Notes under the pieces: generated by a model
Seen by the model: the letters and a program-made list of their open reading frames with translations, nothing else
Told to the model about the DNA's origin: nothing
The model's database searches: none
Made by a program: the position numbers and the translations under genes
Shown: positions 23,625-31,635 of the stretch, piece after piece
Position numbering within the stretch: position 1 is the stretch's first letter
Layout: each line of letters starts with the position of its first letter
NCBI RefSeq assembly: GCF_001420595.1
Contig: NZ_LJIX01000006.1
Coordinates: 4,678,857 to 4,742,856 of the forward strand
Reading direction: 5' to 3'
DNA from: Cytobacillus solani
GTDB taxonomy: Bacteria > Bacillota > Bacilli > Bacillales > Cytobacillaceae
Length of the DNA stretch: 64,000 nt

Positions 23625-24176
23625 TTAACCTATAAGCAGTTTAATTCCAAAAGCGAGGAGGATGCTGCCGCCAAGGGCTTCACTGTATGATCCCAACCAC
23701 CCTTGTACCTTTCTGCCAATGAGTAAGCCAAGCCATGTAAGAATGGTTGCTGTAATGCCGAAGCACGCGAGTACTAGGACTGTTTGTGCCCCATAAATAC
23801 CTAGAGTTAACCCAACGGAAAAGCTGTCTAGGCTAACAGTAAAGCCAAATAGAATTAAACCCCAGCCCACTGGAGTGATCATACTAGTATCTTCTTTTTT
23901 AAATCCTGACCAGATCATTTGAATTCCTAATAGAAGAAGCAAGCCCCCACCTACATAGGTAGCAAACTCTCCAAATTTATTGGATAAAAACTTGCCGGCT
24001 ATCATCCCTAAGAGAGGCATCCAAATATGGAAAAAACCTATGATCATACCGATTTTGAAAATTTGCCTAAGGCGAAGCTTAAACATCCCCATCCCTAGAC
24101 CGACTGAAAAGGCATCCATTGCTAAGGCAAATGCCATTAAGGTCAGTGTGAATATTACACCAAACATTTCTCCCAT
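23625..24176 (-). CDS. mntP: Manganese efflux pump MntP
   Basis: Inner-membrane Mn2+ exporter, 183 aa, six transmembrane helices. The two inverted halves each carry the family's acidic motif: [14 protein letters not shown] (about residues 17-30) and [13 protein letters not shown] (about 114-126). In B. subtilis the equivalent is ywlD, between ywlE and ywlC as here. No yybP-ykoY-type Mn riboswitch was recognised in the 174 nt upstream. Confidence 0.92.
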   Translation of the reverse strand: MGEMFGVIFTLTLMAFALAMDAFSVGLGMGMFKLRLRQIFKIGMIIGFFHIWMPLLGMIAGKFLSNKFGEFATYVGGGLLLLLGIQMIWSGFKKEDTSMITPVGWGLILFGFTVSLDSFSVGLTLGIYGAQTVLVLACFGITATILTWLGLLIGRKVQGWLGSYSEALGGSILLAFGIKLLIG

Positions 24177-24319
24177 TCTTCCTCCCCCTTGGACTTGCTA
24201 ATTCAGCATATGCACGTCCAAAGGATTTTAGAAGAATAAACACCGTTAAATGAAAAGCCGTTCAAGGCAGAAATCAACAAAGATATTAACAATATCAGAT
24301 TAGATCATTTCCAGGTGTA

Positions 24320-24352
24320 TGAAAAGAACCGCTCCTTCAATAGGAACGGCTC
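24320..24352 (-). terminator. Terminator of ywlC
   Basis: GAGCCGTTCCT and AGGAGCGGTTC stem followed by TTTTC in minus direction; it starts at the ywlC stop codon. Confidence 0.8.
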
Positions 24353-25394
24353 AGCTATTTATCACACGGTGACCAGCCGCCTTCATTAGGCGGTTCATAA
24401 TCGCATGCCCCACACCCTCCTGTGGAAACATTTCACTAAAAAGCACATCGGCATTTGTATTATTAAATTTCCTTAACACATCATATAGAGAACTTGCGAC
24501 CGAATTCAAGTCAGCCCGTTTTCCACAGGCAATCACATAATCGGCCCTGTAAAAACCCAGATTCTCCTCAGTTGTTAAAATACCCACAGATAAACCTTCA
24601 GCTTTCTTTTTATCCACAAGCTCCTGGATATACTCCCTTGTCCCATTCACAAGAGTAAGCGGCGCATCTGGTGCATAATGGCGATATTTCATTCCCGGAG
24701 ATTTCGGAGCCTCACCTTTATCCACAAGTGCTGGATCAACGCTTACCTCACCAATCACCGCTTCAAGCTGCTCCTTCGTTACACCGCCAGGTCTTAAGAT
24801 AACAGGAATGAATTCTGTGCAATCAACTACAGTCGATTCAACTCCTACTCCGGTTGGTCCACCGTCAACTAGCCCAGCGATCTTTCCGTTCAAATCCTCC
24901 CATACATGCTCAGCTGTTGTTGGACTTGGCCTTCCAGACCGATTGGCACTAGGAGCTGCAACAGGAAGCCCTGCTGCACTTATAATCGCTAACGCCACTG
25001 GATGATCTGGCATTCGGACCGCAACTGTGGATAAGCCAGCTGTTGCTTTATCTGAAAGTGATCCCGCTTTCTTTTTAAAAATCAGGGTTAATGGACCTGG
25101 CCAAAACTGCTTCATTAATTGTGCAGCTTTCTCAGGTATTTTTTCAACAAAAGCATTCAGCTGCTCTTCTTTAGCAATGTGGATAATAAGCGGATTATCA
25201 CTCGGTCTCCCTTTTGCAGCGAAAATTTTTGCGACTGCCTCATCATTTTCTGCATTTCCACCTAAACCGTACACTGTTTCAGTTGGAAAGGCGACCACTT
25301 CATTGTTTATTAAAAGATCGGCAGCCTGTGAGATTTGTGGATAACTATCTTGATCATCCACATATTTATCCACCGACCATCGTTTTGTATTCAT
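24351..25394 (-). CDS. ywlC: L-threonylcarbamoyladenylate synthase, Sua5 type
   Basis: First step of tRNA t6A37 synthesis: makes threonylcarbamoyl-AMP from threonine, bicarbonate and ATP. 347 aa: an N-terminal TsaC/YrdC domain (FPTETVYGLGGNA, KGRPSDNPLIIHI and PSANRSGRPSPTTAEHV) plus the C-terminal Sua5 domain (about residues 230-347) typical of the longer Bacillus form, with the linker around SPGMKYRHYAPDAPL. The coding region contains three perfect TTATCCACA sequences (24610, 24718, and 25026 on the other strand), part of a wider DnaA-box cluster. Confidence 0.95.
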   Translation of the reverse strand: MNTKRWSVDKYVDDQDSYPQISQAADLLINNEVVAFPTETVYGLGGNAENDEAVAKIFAAKGRPSDNPLIIHIAKEEQLNAFVEKIPEKAAQLMKQFWPGPLTLIFKKKAGSLSDKATAGLSTVAVRMPDHPVALAIISAAGLPVAAPSANRSGRPSPTTAEHVWEDLNGKIAGLVDGGPTGVGVESTVVDCTEFIPVILRPGGVTKEQLEAVIGEVSVDPALVDKGEAPKSPGMKYRHYAPDAPLTLVNGTREYIQELVDKKKAEGLSVGILTTEENLGFYRADYVIACGKRADLNSVASSLYDVLRKFNNTNADVLFSEMFPQEGVGHAIMNRLMKAAGHRVINS

Positions 25395-25509
25395 TCAGCT
25401 CCACCTTCATTAATCACGAAAATTAGAAGGGGTTATTCCTTTATTTCCCGTGATTTTTTCTGTTGTTTACTTTTGAAAGTATAAAAGAAGATAGAGGATA
25501 ACTCAAGTA

Positions 25510-25609
25510 TTATCCACAAATTGTGGATAGATTGAGCGTTTTTGTGAATAACTTTGGAAAGATACCCACAATTTAGATGGATAATTTCAAAAAGAAGGAG
25601 TTGTCCACA
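25510..25609. promoter_or_regulatory. DnaA-box cluster upstream of ywlC
   Basis: TTATCCACA at 25510-25518 (perfect), TGTGGATAG at 25522-25530 (reverse, one mismatch), TGTGAATAA at 25543-25551 (reverse, perfect to TTATNCACA) and TTGTCCACA at 25601-25609 (one mismatch, inside the 3' end of the GNAT gene). The first two form an almost symmetrical pair around AAT. I recall that the ywlC region is one of the DnaA-bound loci outside oriC in B. subtilis; that should be verified. Three more perfect boxes lie within ywlC. Confidence 0.75.
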
Positions 25610-26016
25610 GTTAAAATATGTTTTACATGTTCAGACTGAAAAAGCTCCTCAGGTAAGTTTTCTATTATTTCCTCGGTAAATCCAATCAAGCGGAAAATTT
25701 CGATTGAGCTCTTTTTATTGGAGGCTAAATAGAGTGTATTTAACTGTCTATCTCTTGCTAAAATGAAGATTTGCTCAAAAAGAAGAAATAAATCTTTTTC
25801 CGTGCAATCCGGCCGCATCGCAAGCGAACGAAGCAGACCCACTTTTCCGAGCGGTTCAATCCCTAGTGTGGCTTTCATTTCCCCTATTTGATTCTCCATT
25901 AGTAAAAAATAGTCAATTGATGCTTGCACACCATCCTTGCTTAATCCTGCCTCTTCTAAAAATATTTCCAATCTCGCAATATCCTCTGTTTGTGCGCAGC
26001 GAATGATAGTCTCCAT
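25573..26016 (-). CDS. GNAT-like acetyltransferase domain protein (YwlB position)
   Basis: About 147 aa from METIIRCAQTEDIARLEIFL. The N-terminal strand-helix pattern and the LLRSLAMRPDC (usual acetyl-CoA motif A position) and FRLIGFTEE blocks fit the GNAT fold, but the acetyl-CoA loop Q/R-x-x-G-x-G/A is not evident, so catalytic activity is uncertain. It occupies the place of B. subtilis ywlB, between spoIIR and ywlC. The ATG at 26016 was chosen over the one 15 nt upstream because GGGGTGGG precedes it. Confidence 0.7.
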   Translation of the reverse strand: METIIRCAQTEDIARLEIFLEEAGLSKDGVQASIDYFLLMENQIGEMKATLGIEPLGKVGLLRSLAMRPDCTEKDLFLLFEQIFILARDRQLNTLYLASNKKSSIEIFRLIGFTEEIIENLPEELFQSEHVKHILTVDNSFFLKLSI

Positions 26017-26090
26017 TTCGACCCACCCCATTTTTCATATTCTATTTCTATGAATATGGAAAAATAGAGAAAGTAGAACTGCTTTAAAAG

Positions 26091-26119
26091 AAAAAAAGCC
26101 TTGCACTTGCCAAGGCTTT
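26091..26119 (-). terminator. Terminator of spoIIR
   Basis: AAAGCCTTG and CAAGGCTTT perfect 9-bp stem, 7-nt loop, followed by T-rich sequence in minus direction; it abuts the spoIIR stop codon. Confidence 0.9.
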
Positions 26120-26865
26120 CAGCTAAATAGATTGTCCCAAAGCTCTTTTATGAAAAACTTCACTTCTACTGGCTGTTCGTCTTCTTCTGCATATACAGGA
26201 GGTTCTTCCTCTTCTATTTCATCTTTTACTAGGTCTGGTTCAGGCTCTTCCTTTTCCTCTTCTGTTATTTCTACTGTTTCTGTTTCTATCTTATTCGCTG
26301 CCTTTACCTCTGTTTCAGCGCTGACCTTTTCTGCTTCTTCTCCTTCAAAGCCATCGCTTACAGCGACACCGTTTGAAAAGTCCAGAAAGCATAACGGCGG
26401 AAATAATACACACCACCAGTTGGCTCCATTTCCTTCTCCAAGAGTGATTAAGATGGCTTCATACTCCCCGGCTGGATAAAGGAATTGTCCATAAAGTTTT
26501 GTAGGAAAGTCTACCTTTCCAAATTCAGCTTTCACAGACTGAGATGATTGTTCCTTTTCTACTACACTTTCTGCTATTTTCTGAATCTCAGGCAGACGTG
26601 AGCGAATTAAATTACGTGCCTCTTCAATTGACGTTAATTCCGCTACCCACTTTGTAATTTCTGCATTGACTGCATCCCTGACAAGCCTTTTAATTGCCTG
26701 ATCAGATTCACTATCACTATTTGCTAGAATCCGCAGCCTAATGGCCTCATTCGGTATGACAAGCGGCTCATCCGCCACCACCTCGTTTTTCGGTATATAT
26801 AAACTTGCTATCGTTCCTAAGCATAGAATAATAATATATAAATTCACGATCATTTTTGTTTTCAA
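26119..26865 (-). CDS. spoIIR: Stage II sporulation protein R
   Basis: Secreted forespore signal that activates SpoIIGA, and thereby pro-sigma-E processing in the mother cell. An N-terminal hydrophobic export segment (MIVNLYIIILCLGTIASLYI) is followed by the conserved AIRLRILANSDSESDQAIKR, FPTKLYGQFLYPAGEYEAIL and GNGANWWCVLFPPLCFLDFS, then a long acidic linker and the conserved end VEVKFFIKELWDNLFS. The acidic linker makes it longer than the B. subtilis protein. The initiator is probably TTG at 26865 (MKTKMIV), with GGGGCGG upstream; GTG at 26874 and ATG at 26853 are alternatives. A sigma-F-like promoter lies just upstream. Confidence 0.93.
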   Translation of the reverse strand: MKTKMIVNLYIIILCLGTIASLYIPKNEVVADEPLVIPNEAIRLRILANSDSESDQAIKRLVRDAVNAEITKWVAELTSIEEARNLIRSRLPEIQKIAESVVEKEQSSQSVKAEFGKVDFPTKLYGQFLYPAGEYEAILITLGEGNGANWWCVLFPPLCFLDFSNGVAVSDGFEGEEAEKVSAETEVKAANKIETETVEITEEEKEEPEPDLVKDEIEEEEPPVYAEEDEQPVEVKFFIKELWDNLFS

Positions 26866-26890
26866 TTCTGACACCGCCCCTTCACTAACC

Positions 26891-26920
26891 CAGTGTGGAC
26901 AAAATGACAGAATCTTAAAC
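26891..26920 (-). promoter_or_regulatory. Candidate sigma-F promoter of spoIIR
   Basis: Minus strand: GTTTA (-35, fits GYWTA), 15-nt spacer, GTCCACACTG (-10; G, A, A and T of GGNRANANTW conserved). The start site would fall near 26884, just before the spoIIR ribosome binding site. SpoIIR is a sigma-F gene in B. subtilis, which supports the call. Confidence 0.45.
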
Positions 26921-26930
26921 TATTAAAATT

Positions 26931-27000
26931 TAAAAAAGTCCCTGGCACCGCAGAAGAGCAAATCCAGTATATTCGCTCTTCCACAGAGGGCACTTTTTTA
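26931..27000. terminator. Terminator between prmC and spoIIR
   Basis: Stem GAAGAGC/GCTCTTC extended by AGT-CCCT/AGGG-ACT, 15-nt loop, with T-runs on both strands (TTTTTT after it in the minus direction). It ends the prfA-prmC unit and isolates spoIIR. Confidence 0.75.
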
Positions 27001-27044
27001 TTTTAAGTCCATTCGGTCTCATGTACGGGACAAACTACAGTTTT

Positions 27045-27068
27045 CGTCCACGAGCAGTGCCTAACACC
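27045..27068 (-). repeat. Short repeat D, copy 2, overlapping the prmC stop
   Basis: GGTGTTAGGCACTGCTCGTG on the minus strand, related to the sequence at 23588-23613. The prmC stop codon (TAG) and the two codons before it lie within this repeat, so the extreme C-terminus of PrmC appears to be set by the repeat. Confidence 0.55.
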
Positions 27069-27918
27069 GGATAGCAGCGAAGACAATTCGGTCTTTTCCG
27101 TTTATGTCGTGAACAATTTCTATATCTGCCTGTGGAAAAGCTTGCTCAAGTAATTCGGCAACTGCCCTGCTTTGCCCCGCCCCGACTTCAAAACCGACTA
27201 GCGCCTCATTTTTTAATACTTCAGGCAGTGATTCGATTAACCTTTTGTATATATCAAGGCCATCTGTACCAGCAAACAATGCGCGATGGGGTTCATGCTC
27301 CCAGACGACCTCTGACATCCACTCCATATCACGGATTGGAATATACGGAGGATTCGAGATCACAACATCGAACTTTTTTCCACTGGTCATTAACGGCTCT
27401 AGGAGATCCCCTTCAACAAATTGAATGTCCGCTCCAAGCGCTTTTGCATTTTCTGCTGCTAAAGCTAGTGTTGGTTCATAAATATCAGTCGCTGTCACTT
27501 GTAAATCTGTTTTTTCAAGCTTCAGCGTAATGGCAATCGCACCGCTGCCTGTTCCAATATCGGCTATTTCAAGTGCCTTCCGCTCGCCAAATAGTCTATC
27601 CATCCGCTTTAGTGCGCCAAAAACCAACTCTTCCGTTTCCGGCCGTGGAATTAGAACATCCTCGTTGACCTGAAAGCTGCGGCCATAAAATTCTTCATAG
27701 CCAATAATATATTGAATTGGCTTCCCCTCCGCATGGAGAAAAACACCCTTCTTAAAATCCTCAAAAACATTCGCATCCAGTTCATCACGCAGACTCGCCA
27801 AGAAGCTTGCTCGGTTCATCCCCATATAGTGCTGTAGCAATAATTCTCCCGCATTTTCATCCCGACTTTTTTCTTTTAAAAAAGAAGAAGCCCAATGGAG
27901 GGCTTCATACACTTTCAT
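27061..27918 (-). CDS. prmC: Peptide chain release factor N5-glutamine methyltransferase
   Basis: Methylates the Gln of the GGQ loop of RF1/RF2. From [17 protein letters not shown], about 285 aa. The SAM-binding motif is [20 protein letters not shown] and the catalytic motif is VISNPPYIP, which binds the glutamine side chain. The N-terminal substrate-binding helices precede these, with [18 protein letters not shown] and [11 protein letters not shown] in between. B. subtilis PrmC aligns at MKVYEAL (27918); an ATG at 27933 overlapping prfA is also possible. Directly downstream of its substrate gene prfA. Confidence 0.93.
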   Translation of the reverse strand: MKVYEALHWASSFLKEKSRDENAGELLLQHYMGMNRASFLASLRDELDANVFEDFKKGVFLHAEGKPIQYIIGYEEFYGRSFQVNEDVLIPRPETEELVFGALKRMDRLFGERKALEIADIGTGSGAIAITLKLEKTDLQVTATDIYEPTLALAAENAKALGADIQFVEGDLLEPLMTSGKKFDVVISNPPYIPIRDMEWMSEVVWEHEPHRALFAGTDGLDIYKRLIESLPEVLKNEALVGFEVGAGQSRAVAELLEQAFPQADIEIVHDINGKDRIVFAAIRC

Positions 27919-27925
27919 TGCTTCA

Positions 27926-28999
27926 TTACTCATTAGAAGCACTTTCAAGCTTCGCAGATTGTTCTTCAAGAATTAATGCATCGATCACTTCATCTAGCTT
28001 TCCTGAAAGAATTTGGTCTAGCTTTTGAATCGTTAAGCCAATGCGGTGATCGGTTACACGGTTTTGCGGGAAGTTATACGTACGGATCCGTTCAGAACGG
28101 TCCCCTGTACCAACAGCTGATTTACGAACTTGGTCATATTCTGCCTGTGCTTCCTGCTGGAATTTATCGTATACACGGGCACGCAATACTTTCATTGCCT
28201 TTTCTTTATTCTTAATTTGTGATTTTTCATCCTGACATGAAACAACCGTTCCTGTCGGCAAGTGAGTCAGACGGACAGCTGACATGGTTGTATTTACACT
28301 TTGTCCTCCTGGTCCGCTAGAAGCAAATGTATCAACACGGATGTCCTTGTCATGAATTTCAATTTCCACTTCTTCCGCTTCAGGAAGAACAGCAACAGTC
28401 GCTGTTGACGTATGAATACGGCCACCTGACTCGGTTTCTGGGACACGCTGTACTCGGTGCGCACCATTTTCAAATTTTAATTTTGAATAAGCGCCATTTC
28501 CGTTAATCATGAAAATGATCTCTTTATATCCGCCAACACCTGTCGTGTTCGCATCAATTACTTCTGTTTTCCAGCCTTGCATCTCTGCAAAACGGCTGTA
28601 CATACGGTATAAATCGCCAGCGAATAGAGCAGCTTCATCTCCGCCCGCAGCTCCACGGATTTCCATAATTACGTTTTTATCATCATTCGGGTCTTTCGGA
28701 ATGAGAAGAATCTTCAGACGGGCTTCAAGATCCTCTACCTTCTCTTCAAGCTCACCCAACTCTTCCTTTACCATTTCACGCATATCTGCATCTAATTTTT
28801 CCTCAAGCATAGCTTTCGCATCTTGCTGCTGTTCGCGTACCTCTTTATATTCACGATACACCTCAACAGTCTCTTGTATATCTGATTGTTCTTTCGAATA
28901 TTCACGTAATTTTTTTGGATCATTTACAATATCCGGATCACTCAAAAGCTCATTTAATCTTTCATAGCGGTCCTCCACTGATTGAAGACGATCAAACAC
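27926..28999 (-). CDS. prfA: Peptide chain release factor 1
   Basis: Releases nascent peptide at UAA and UAG. 357 aa. The peptidyl-transferase-centre loop [20 protein letters not shown] contains the GGQ tripeptide modified by PrmC, and the anticodon-mimicking loop is around [20 protein letters not shown]. The start [20 protein letters not shown] is conserved. The upstream 327 nt separate it from the SHMT-like gene and contain that gene's terminator, a 21-bp array and presumably the prfA promoter. Confidence 0.97.
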   Translation of the reverse strand: MFDRLQSVEDRYERLNELLSDPDIVNDPKKLREYSKEQSDIQETVEVYREYKEVREQQQDAKAMLEEKLDADMREMVKEELGELEEKVEDLEARLKILLIPKDPNDDKNVIMEIRGAAGGDEAALFAGDLYRMYSRFAEMQGWKTEVIDANTTGVGGYKEIIFMINGNGAYSKLKFENGAHRVQRVPETESGGRIHTSTATVAVLPEAEEVEIEIHDKDIRVDTFASSGPGGQSVNTTMSAVRLTHLPTGTVVSCQDEKSQIKNKEKAMKVLRARVYDKFQQEAQAEYDQVRKSAVGTGDRSERIRTYNFPQNRVTDHRIGLTIQKLDQILSGKLDEVIDALILEEQSAKLESASNE

Positions 29000-29171
29000 A
29001 GCATTTCACCTCAATTTTTCCATTAATCCTCGGATGTAATTTCCGGGCAGTCTATATAAAGTAAGTTATTTTTGTTCATTTATACACAAATCCATAACAT
29101 TCTAATTATAGTATAGGTGAAAGATGCAGTCAAAAACAAATTAAGAAAGGCATTGGTTACTTGTGAAAAGG

Positions 29172-29265
29172 TTATCGAGCAACTTTTTCATTTTATCGAG
29201 TACCTTTTCTAGTTTTACGAGCATTTTTTCAAGTTTATCTAGCAATTGACTTCATTTATCAAGCA
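29172..29265. repeat. 21-bp phased motif array 3 (between the SHMT-like gene and prfA)
   Basis: Five plus-strand cores TTATCGAGCA, TTATCGAGTA, TTTTACGAGCA, TTATCTAGCA, TTATCAAGCA end at 29181, 29202, 29223, 29244 and 29265, exactly 21 bp apart. The array lies just beyond the terminator of the SHMT-like gene. Read on the minus strand, part of it forms an open heptad-like frame (LLDK-type repeats) without a ribosome binding site. Confidence 0.92.
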
Positions 29266-29283
29266 TTTCACCTTCCAGAACAG

Positions 29284-29311
29284 AAAAAAACCTTCCGATT
29301 ACTCAGAAGGT
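29284..29311 (-). terminator. Terminator of the SHMT-like gene
   Basis: ACCTTC and GAAGGT stem, 10-nt loop, followed by TTTTTTT in minus direction, 15 nt after the stop codon. Confidence 0.9.
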
Positions 29312-29326
29312 CTCACTAAAAATGTT

Positions 29327-30670
29327 TTAATCAAAGCAATAATGAATCTTTTGGTATCCAGACCGCATTTCAATCACACGTTTTCGAATATCCTCGACTG
29401 TATCTCTTCCTTCTAAGACACTAACGATGTAATCAGCGATGATGTCCATTTCAGCTTCCTTCATTCCCAAACGAGTAATTTCAATTGTTCCAATCCGTAA
29501 ACCACTCGGATAATCCCAGTCCTCAGGCTTGTCACTAGGAATCAAATTTTTATTCGTAATAATATTGGCTTTCGCAAGTTTGTGGGCCACCTCTAAACCG
29601 CCGCCAAAACGTTTCACATCAAGAATCACTTGATGTGTCTCTGTAAAACCTTTATGAGAACCAAGTACAGAAATGCCTCGATCATACAATGCTTTTGCTA
29701 ACGCCTTTGCGTTCGCAACTATTTGTGCCATATACTCGTTGCCAAAAGCTAAAAATTCTGCAGCAGATGCCGCTAAAGCAGCTACACGGTTTACTTGATG
29801 TGTCGCAGCAAGCGCAGGGAAAATCGTATCACAAACAGGCTGTGTTAATTCTGGATCATTCCAGACAATGATTCCGCTTTGTGGACCGCTAAATGTTTTT
29901 CCGGCGGAACCAGTCATAATGCATGCACCCTCATTTAGCGGATCTTGGAACTGTCCACCGCCAATGAGTCCAAGCTGGTGGGCACCATCAAAGAAAATCT
30001 TCCCACCCCATTCACACACAATTTCAGACATTTCCTTTAGCGGAAACGGAAATAACGTCATCGAAGCACCAAGTGTTACTAACCGCGGTTTTACTTCTCT
30101 AGCAACCTTTGCAAACTCATCGATATTTACGACTAAGTCAATTGGATCCATTGGAACATCGTAAATATTCAAACCGCGAATCCCCGCCGGACCATCATAC
30201 CGGTTACTGGAGTGACCGCCAAATGGCTGTGCAATGGTTAAAATAGTATCCCCCGGCTTCGTTAAGGCTGCATACACGGTCATATTCCCAATCATACTTG
30301 CAACTAAGCGATGATCCGCATACTTGCTTTTAAATACTTTTTTCAGAAGCTCCACACAGAGAGATTCAATTTCATCAATGTATTTCGTACCGGAAAACCA
30401 TCTTTGTGTCGGTCCAATATGCCCTTCGGCAGCCCGTGTGCCTACCTCAGATGCAAGCAATTGCCGAACCGTCGGACTCGTTGGTGCTTCCGGAGCCAAT
30501 AAATTGAGACATTCCTCACCTCTCCAAATCGCATTTCGATCGACAGCATTGATGATCTCTTTCTGAATTAAACGAGGGGAAGAGCTTTTTTCAATTAGAT
30601 CCTTTGCCCAGTCTAACACCTTGGAATCATGAATTTCATAGTTTTCAGCCGCTTTCGTCACAGAACTCAT
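29327..30670 (-). CDS. Divergent serine-hydroxymethyltransferase-like PLP enzyme, substrate unknown
   Basis: 447 aa with the SHMT fold but clearly distinct from GlyA. PLP Lys in SAGKTFSGPQSGIIV (Gly[12 protein letters not shown]), cofactor Asp in FFDGAHQLGLIGGG, substrate Arg in SGLRIGTIEITRLGM and the conserved Glu in AAEGHIGPTQRWFSG, where GlyA has a Tyr-Tyr pair. The altered Tyr region and THK-to-AGK change suggest another amino acid or aldol substrate (for example a 2-methylserine- or threonine-type reaction), which cannot be decided here. The ATG at 30670 follows GAGGAGG at good spacing. Flanked by a GntR regulator gene and an efflux-type transporter gene that share its operator-like motif. 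Confidence 0.85.
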   Translation of the reverse strand: MSSVTKAAENYEIHDSKVLDWAKDLIEKSSSPRLIQKEIINAVDRNAIWRGEECLNLLAPEAPTSPTVRQLLASEVGTRAAEGHIGPTQRWFSGTKYIDEIESLCVELLKKVFKSKYADHRLVASMIGNMTVYAALTKPGDTILTIAQPFGGHSSNRYDGPAGIRGLNIYDVPMDPIDLVVNIDEFAKVAREVKPRLVTLGASMTLFPFPLKEMSEIVCEWGGKIFFDGAHQLGLIGGGQFQDPLNEGACIMTGSAGKTFSGPQSGIIVWNDPELTQPVCDTIFPALAATHQVNRVAALAASAAEFLAFGNEYMAQIVANAKALAKALYDRGISVLGSHKGFTETHQVILDVKRFGGGLEVAHKLAKANIITNKNLIPSDKPEDWDYPSGLRIGTIEITRLGMKEAEMDIIADYIVSVLEGRDTVEDIRKRVIEMRSGYQKIHYCFD

Positions 30671-30819
30671 TCTACATTCCTCCTCAATCATGTTCTTTAA
30701 AAAATATCCATTGAAAAAAGTGTTTTTCTATCACTGAACCTGTAAAGAACCTATGATTCTATCAAGTTGGGAGGATGATCTATGAATGAAAGGATCTAGA
30801 AATAGGCTCTTTCTTAAAA

Positions 30820-30838
30820 CCAATATATCGCATTTTGG
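30820..30838. promoter_or_regulatory. Operator-like motif upstream of the SHMT-like gene
   Basis: CCAATATATCGCATTTTGG, a partly symmetrical sequence (CCAA...TTGG, inner AT/AT). The same sequence, differing at one base, lies upstream of the transporter gene (32661-32679), and its left half (CCAATATATC) lies directly before the GntR gene (31598-31607). Likely binding site of the GntR protein encoded between them. Confidence 0.65.
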
Positions 30839-30921
30839 ATTAATGGTCAATATACTAATCAGATTATTCTGTATTTAAGTAAGCTGAATAAAAAAGAGCA
30901 TAACCTTCGTTACACTCTCCA

Positions 30922-31593
30922 CTACTCATTATTTTTTTTGTGTTCAGCATCACCAACAAGAATTCTTCCTAAACTTAGCCAGTTTTCCTCCACTAAAGAG
31001 CTAGCCAGGATGTAATCCTTCTTTTGGCATGCGAGTATAATTGCTTTATGCTCCTCAAGTGATTGTTCTGCATCAACTGAGCTGAATTTTGAAAACTCCA
31101 GCCTCCTCACCTTTGAAATGATTCGATCCAACGCCCGTTCAATTTCATCATTTCTTGAAGCCTTTAGCAAAACAGCATGAAATTGATCATCTGCTTCCAC
31201 TGCTTGAATCACATCTTTTTTCTCTAATGCTTTACGCAATTCCATGTTGCTTTCTTCCATTAATTGAATGTCTTCATCAGAAATGATGGGAACTGCAAGC
31301 CGTGCCGCTAAACTTTGCAAAGCAGCCACAACAGTGAATGCGTTTTTCGCCTCCTCTAAATGAATTTCTGTAATCCGCGTTTGAGAACCTGGCAGCGACT
31401 CAACAAGCCCTTCATCTTCGAGTCTTTTAAGCGCCTCTCTAACAGGGGTTCGGCTGACGCCAAATTCAGCTGCTAAATCCTTATCTTTAATGCGCTGACC
31501 CGGTTCCAGCTCCAAAGTAATAATCGCTTTTTTTAATGAATCATACACTTGATCTCTTAATGCTGGTCGTTCAATCGTTTTTATTGTTTTCAT
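30922..31593 (-). CDS. GntR-family transcriptional regulator, FadR/FCD subfamily
   Basis: 223 aa. Winged helix-turn-helix at about residues 10-75 (DLAAEFGVSRTPVREALKRL, then EDEGLVESLPG), followed by an all-helical FCD ligand-binding domain with the candidate metal ligands in ADDQFHAVLL and SLEEHKAII. FCD regulators usually sense a carboxylate or amino-acid metabolite. It lies between the transporter and the SHMT-like gene, 42 nt after the former, and part of the shared motif CCAATATATC is only a few bases upstream of its ATG, which suggests autoregulation. Confidence 0.9.
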   Translation of the reverse strand: MKTIKTIERPALRDQVYDSLKKAIITLELEPGQRIKDKDLAAEFGVSRTPVREALKRLEDEGLVESLPGSQTRITEIHLEEAKNAFTVVAALQSLAARLAVPIISDEDIQLMEESNMELRKALEKKDVIQAVEADDQFHAVLLKASRNDEIERALDRIISKVRRLEFSKFSSVDAEQSLEEHKAIILACQKKDYILASSLVEENWLSLGRILVGDAEHKKNNE

Positions 31594-31597
31594 GAAA

Positions 31598-31607
31598 CCA
31601 ATATATC
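31598..31607. promoter_or_regulatory. Half-site of the GntR operator-like motif before the regulator gene
   Basis: CCAATATATC, identical to the left half of the 19-bp motif at 30820, followed by a second AT-rich arm (GCTATATAA). It sits between the transporter stop and the GntR start codon. Confidence 0.45.
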
Positions 31608-31635
31608 AATCAGTGCTATATAAAGTCAATTCCAA

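Noticed and set aside
24177-24350. Search for a manganese riboswitch upstream of mntP
   Set aside because: No yybP-ykoY-like conserved core was seen in this gap.
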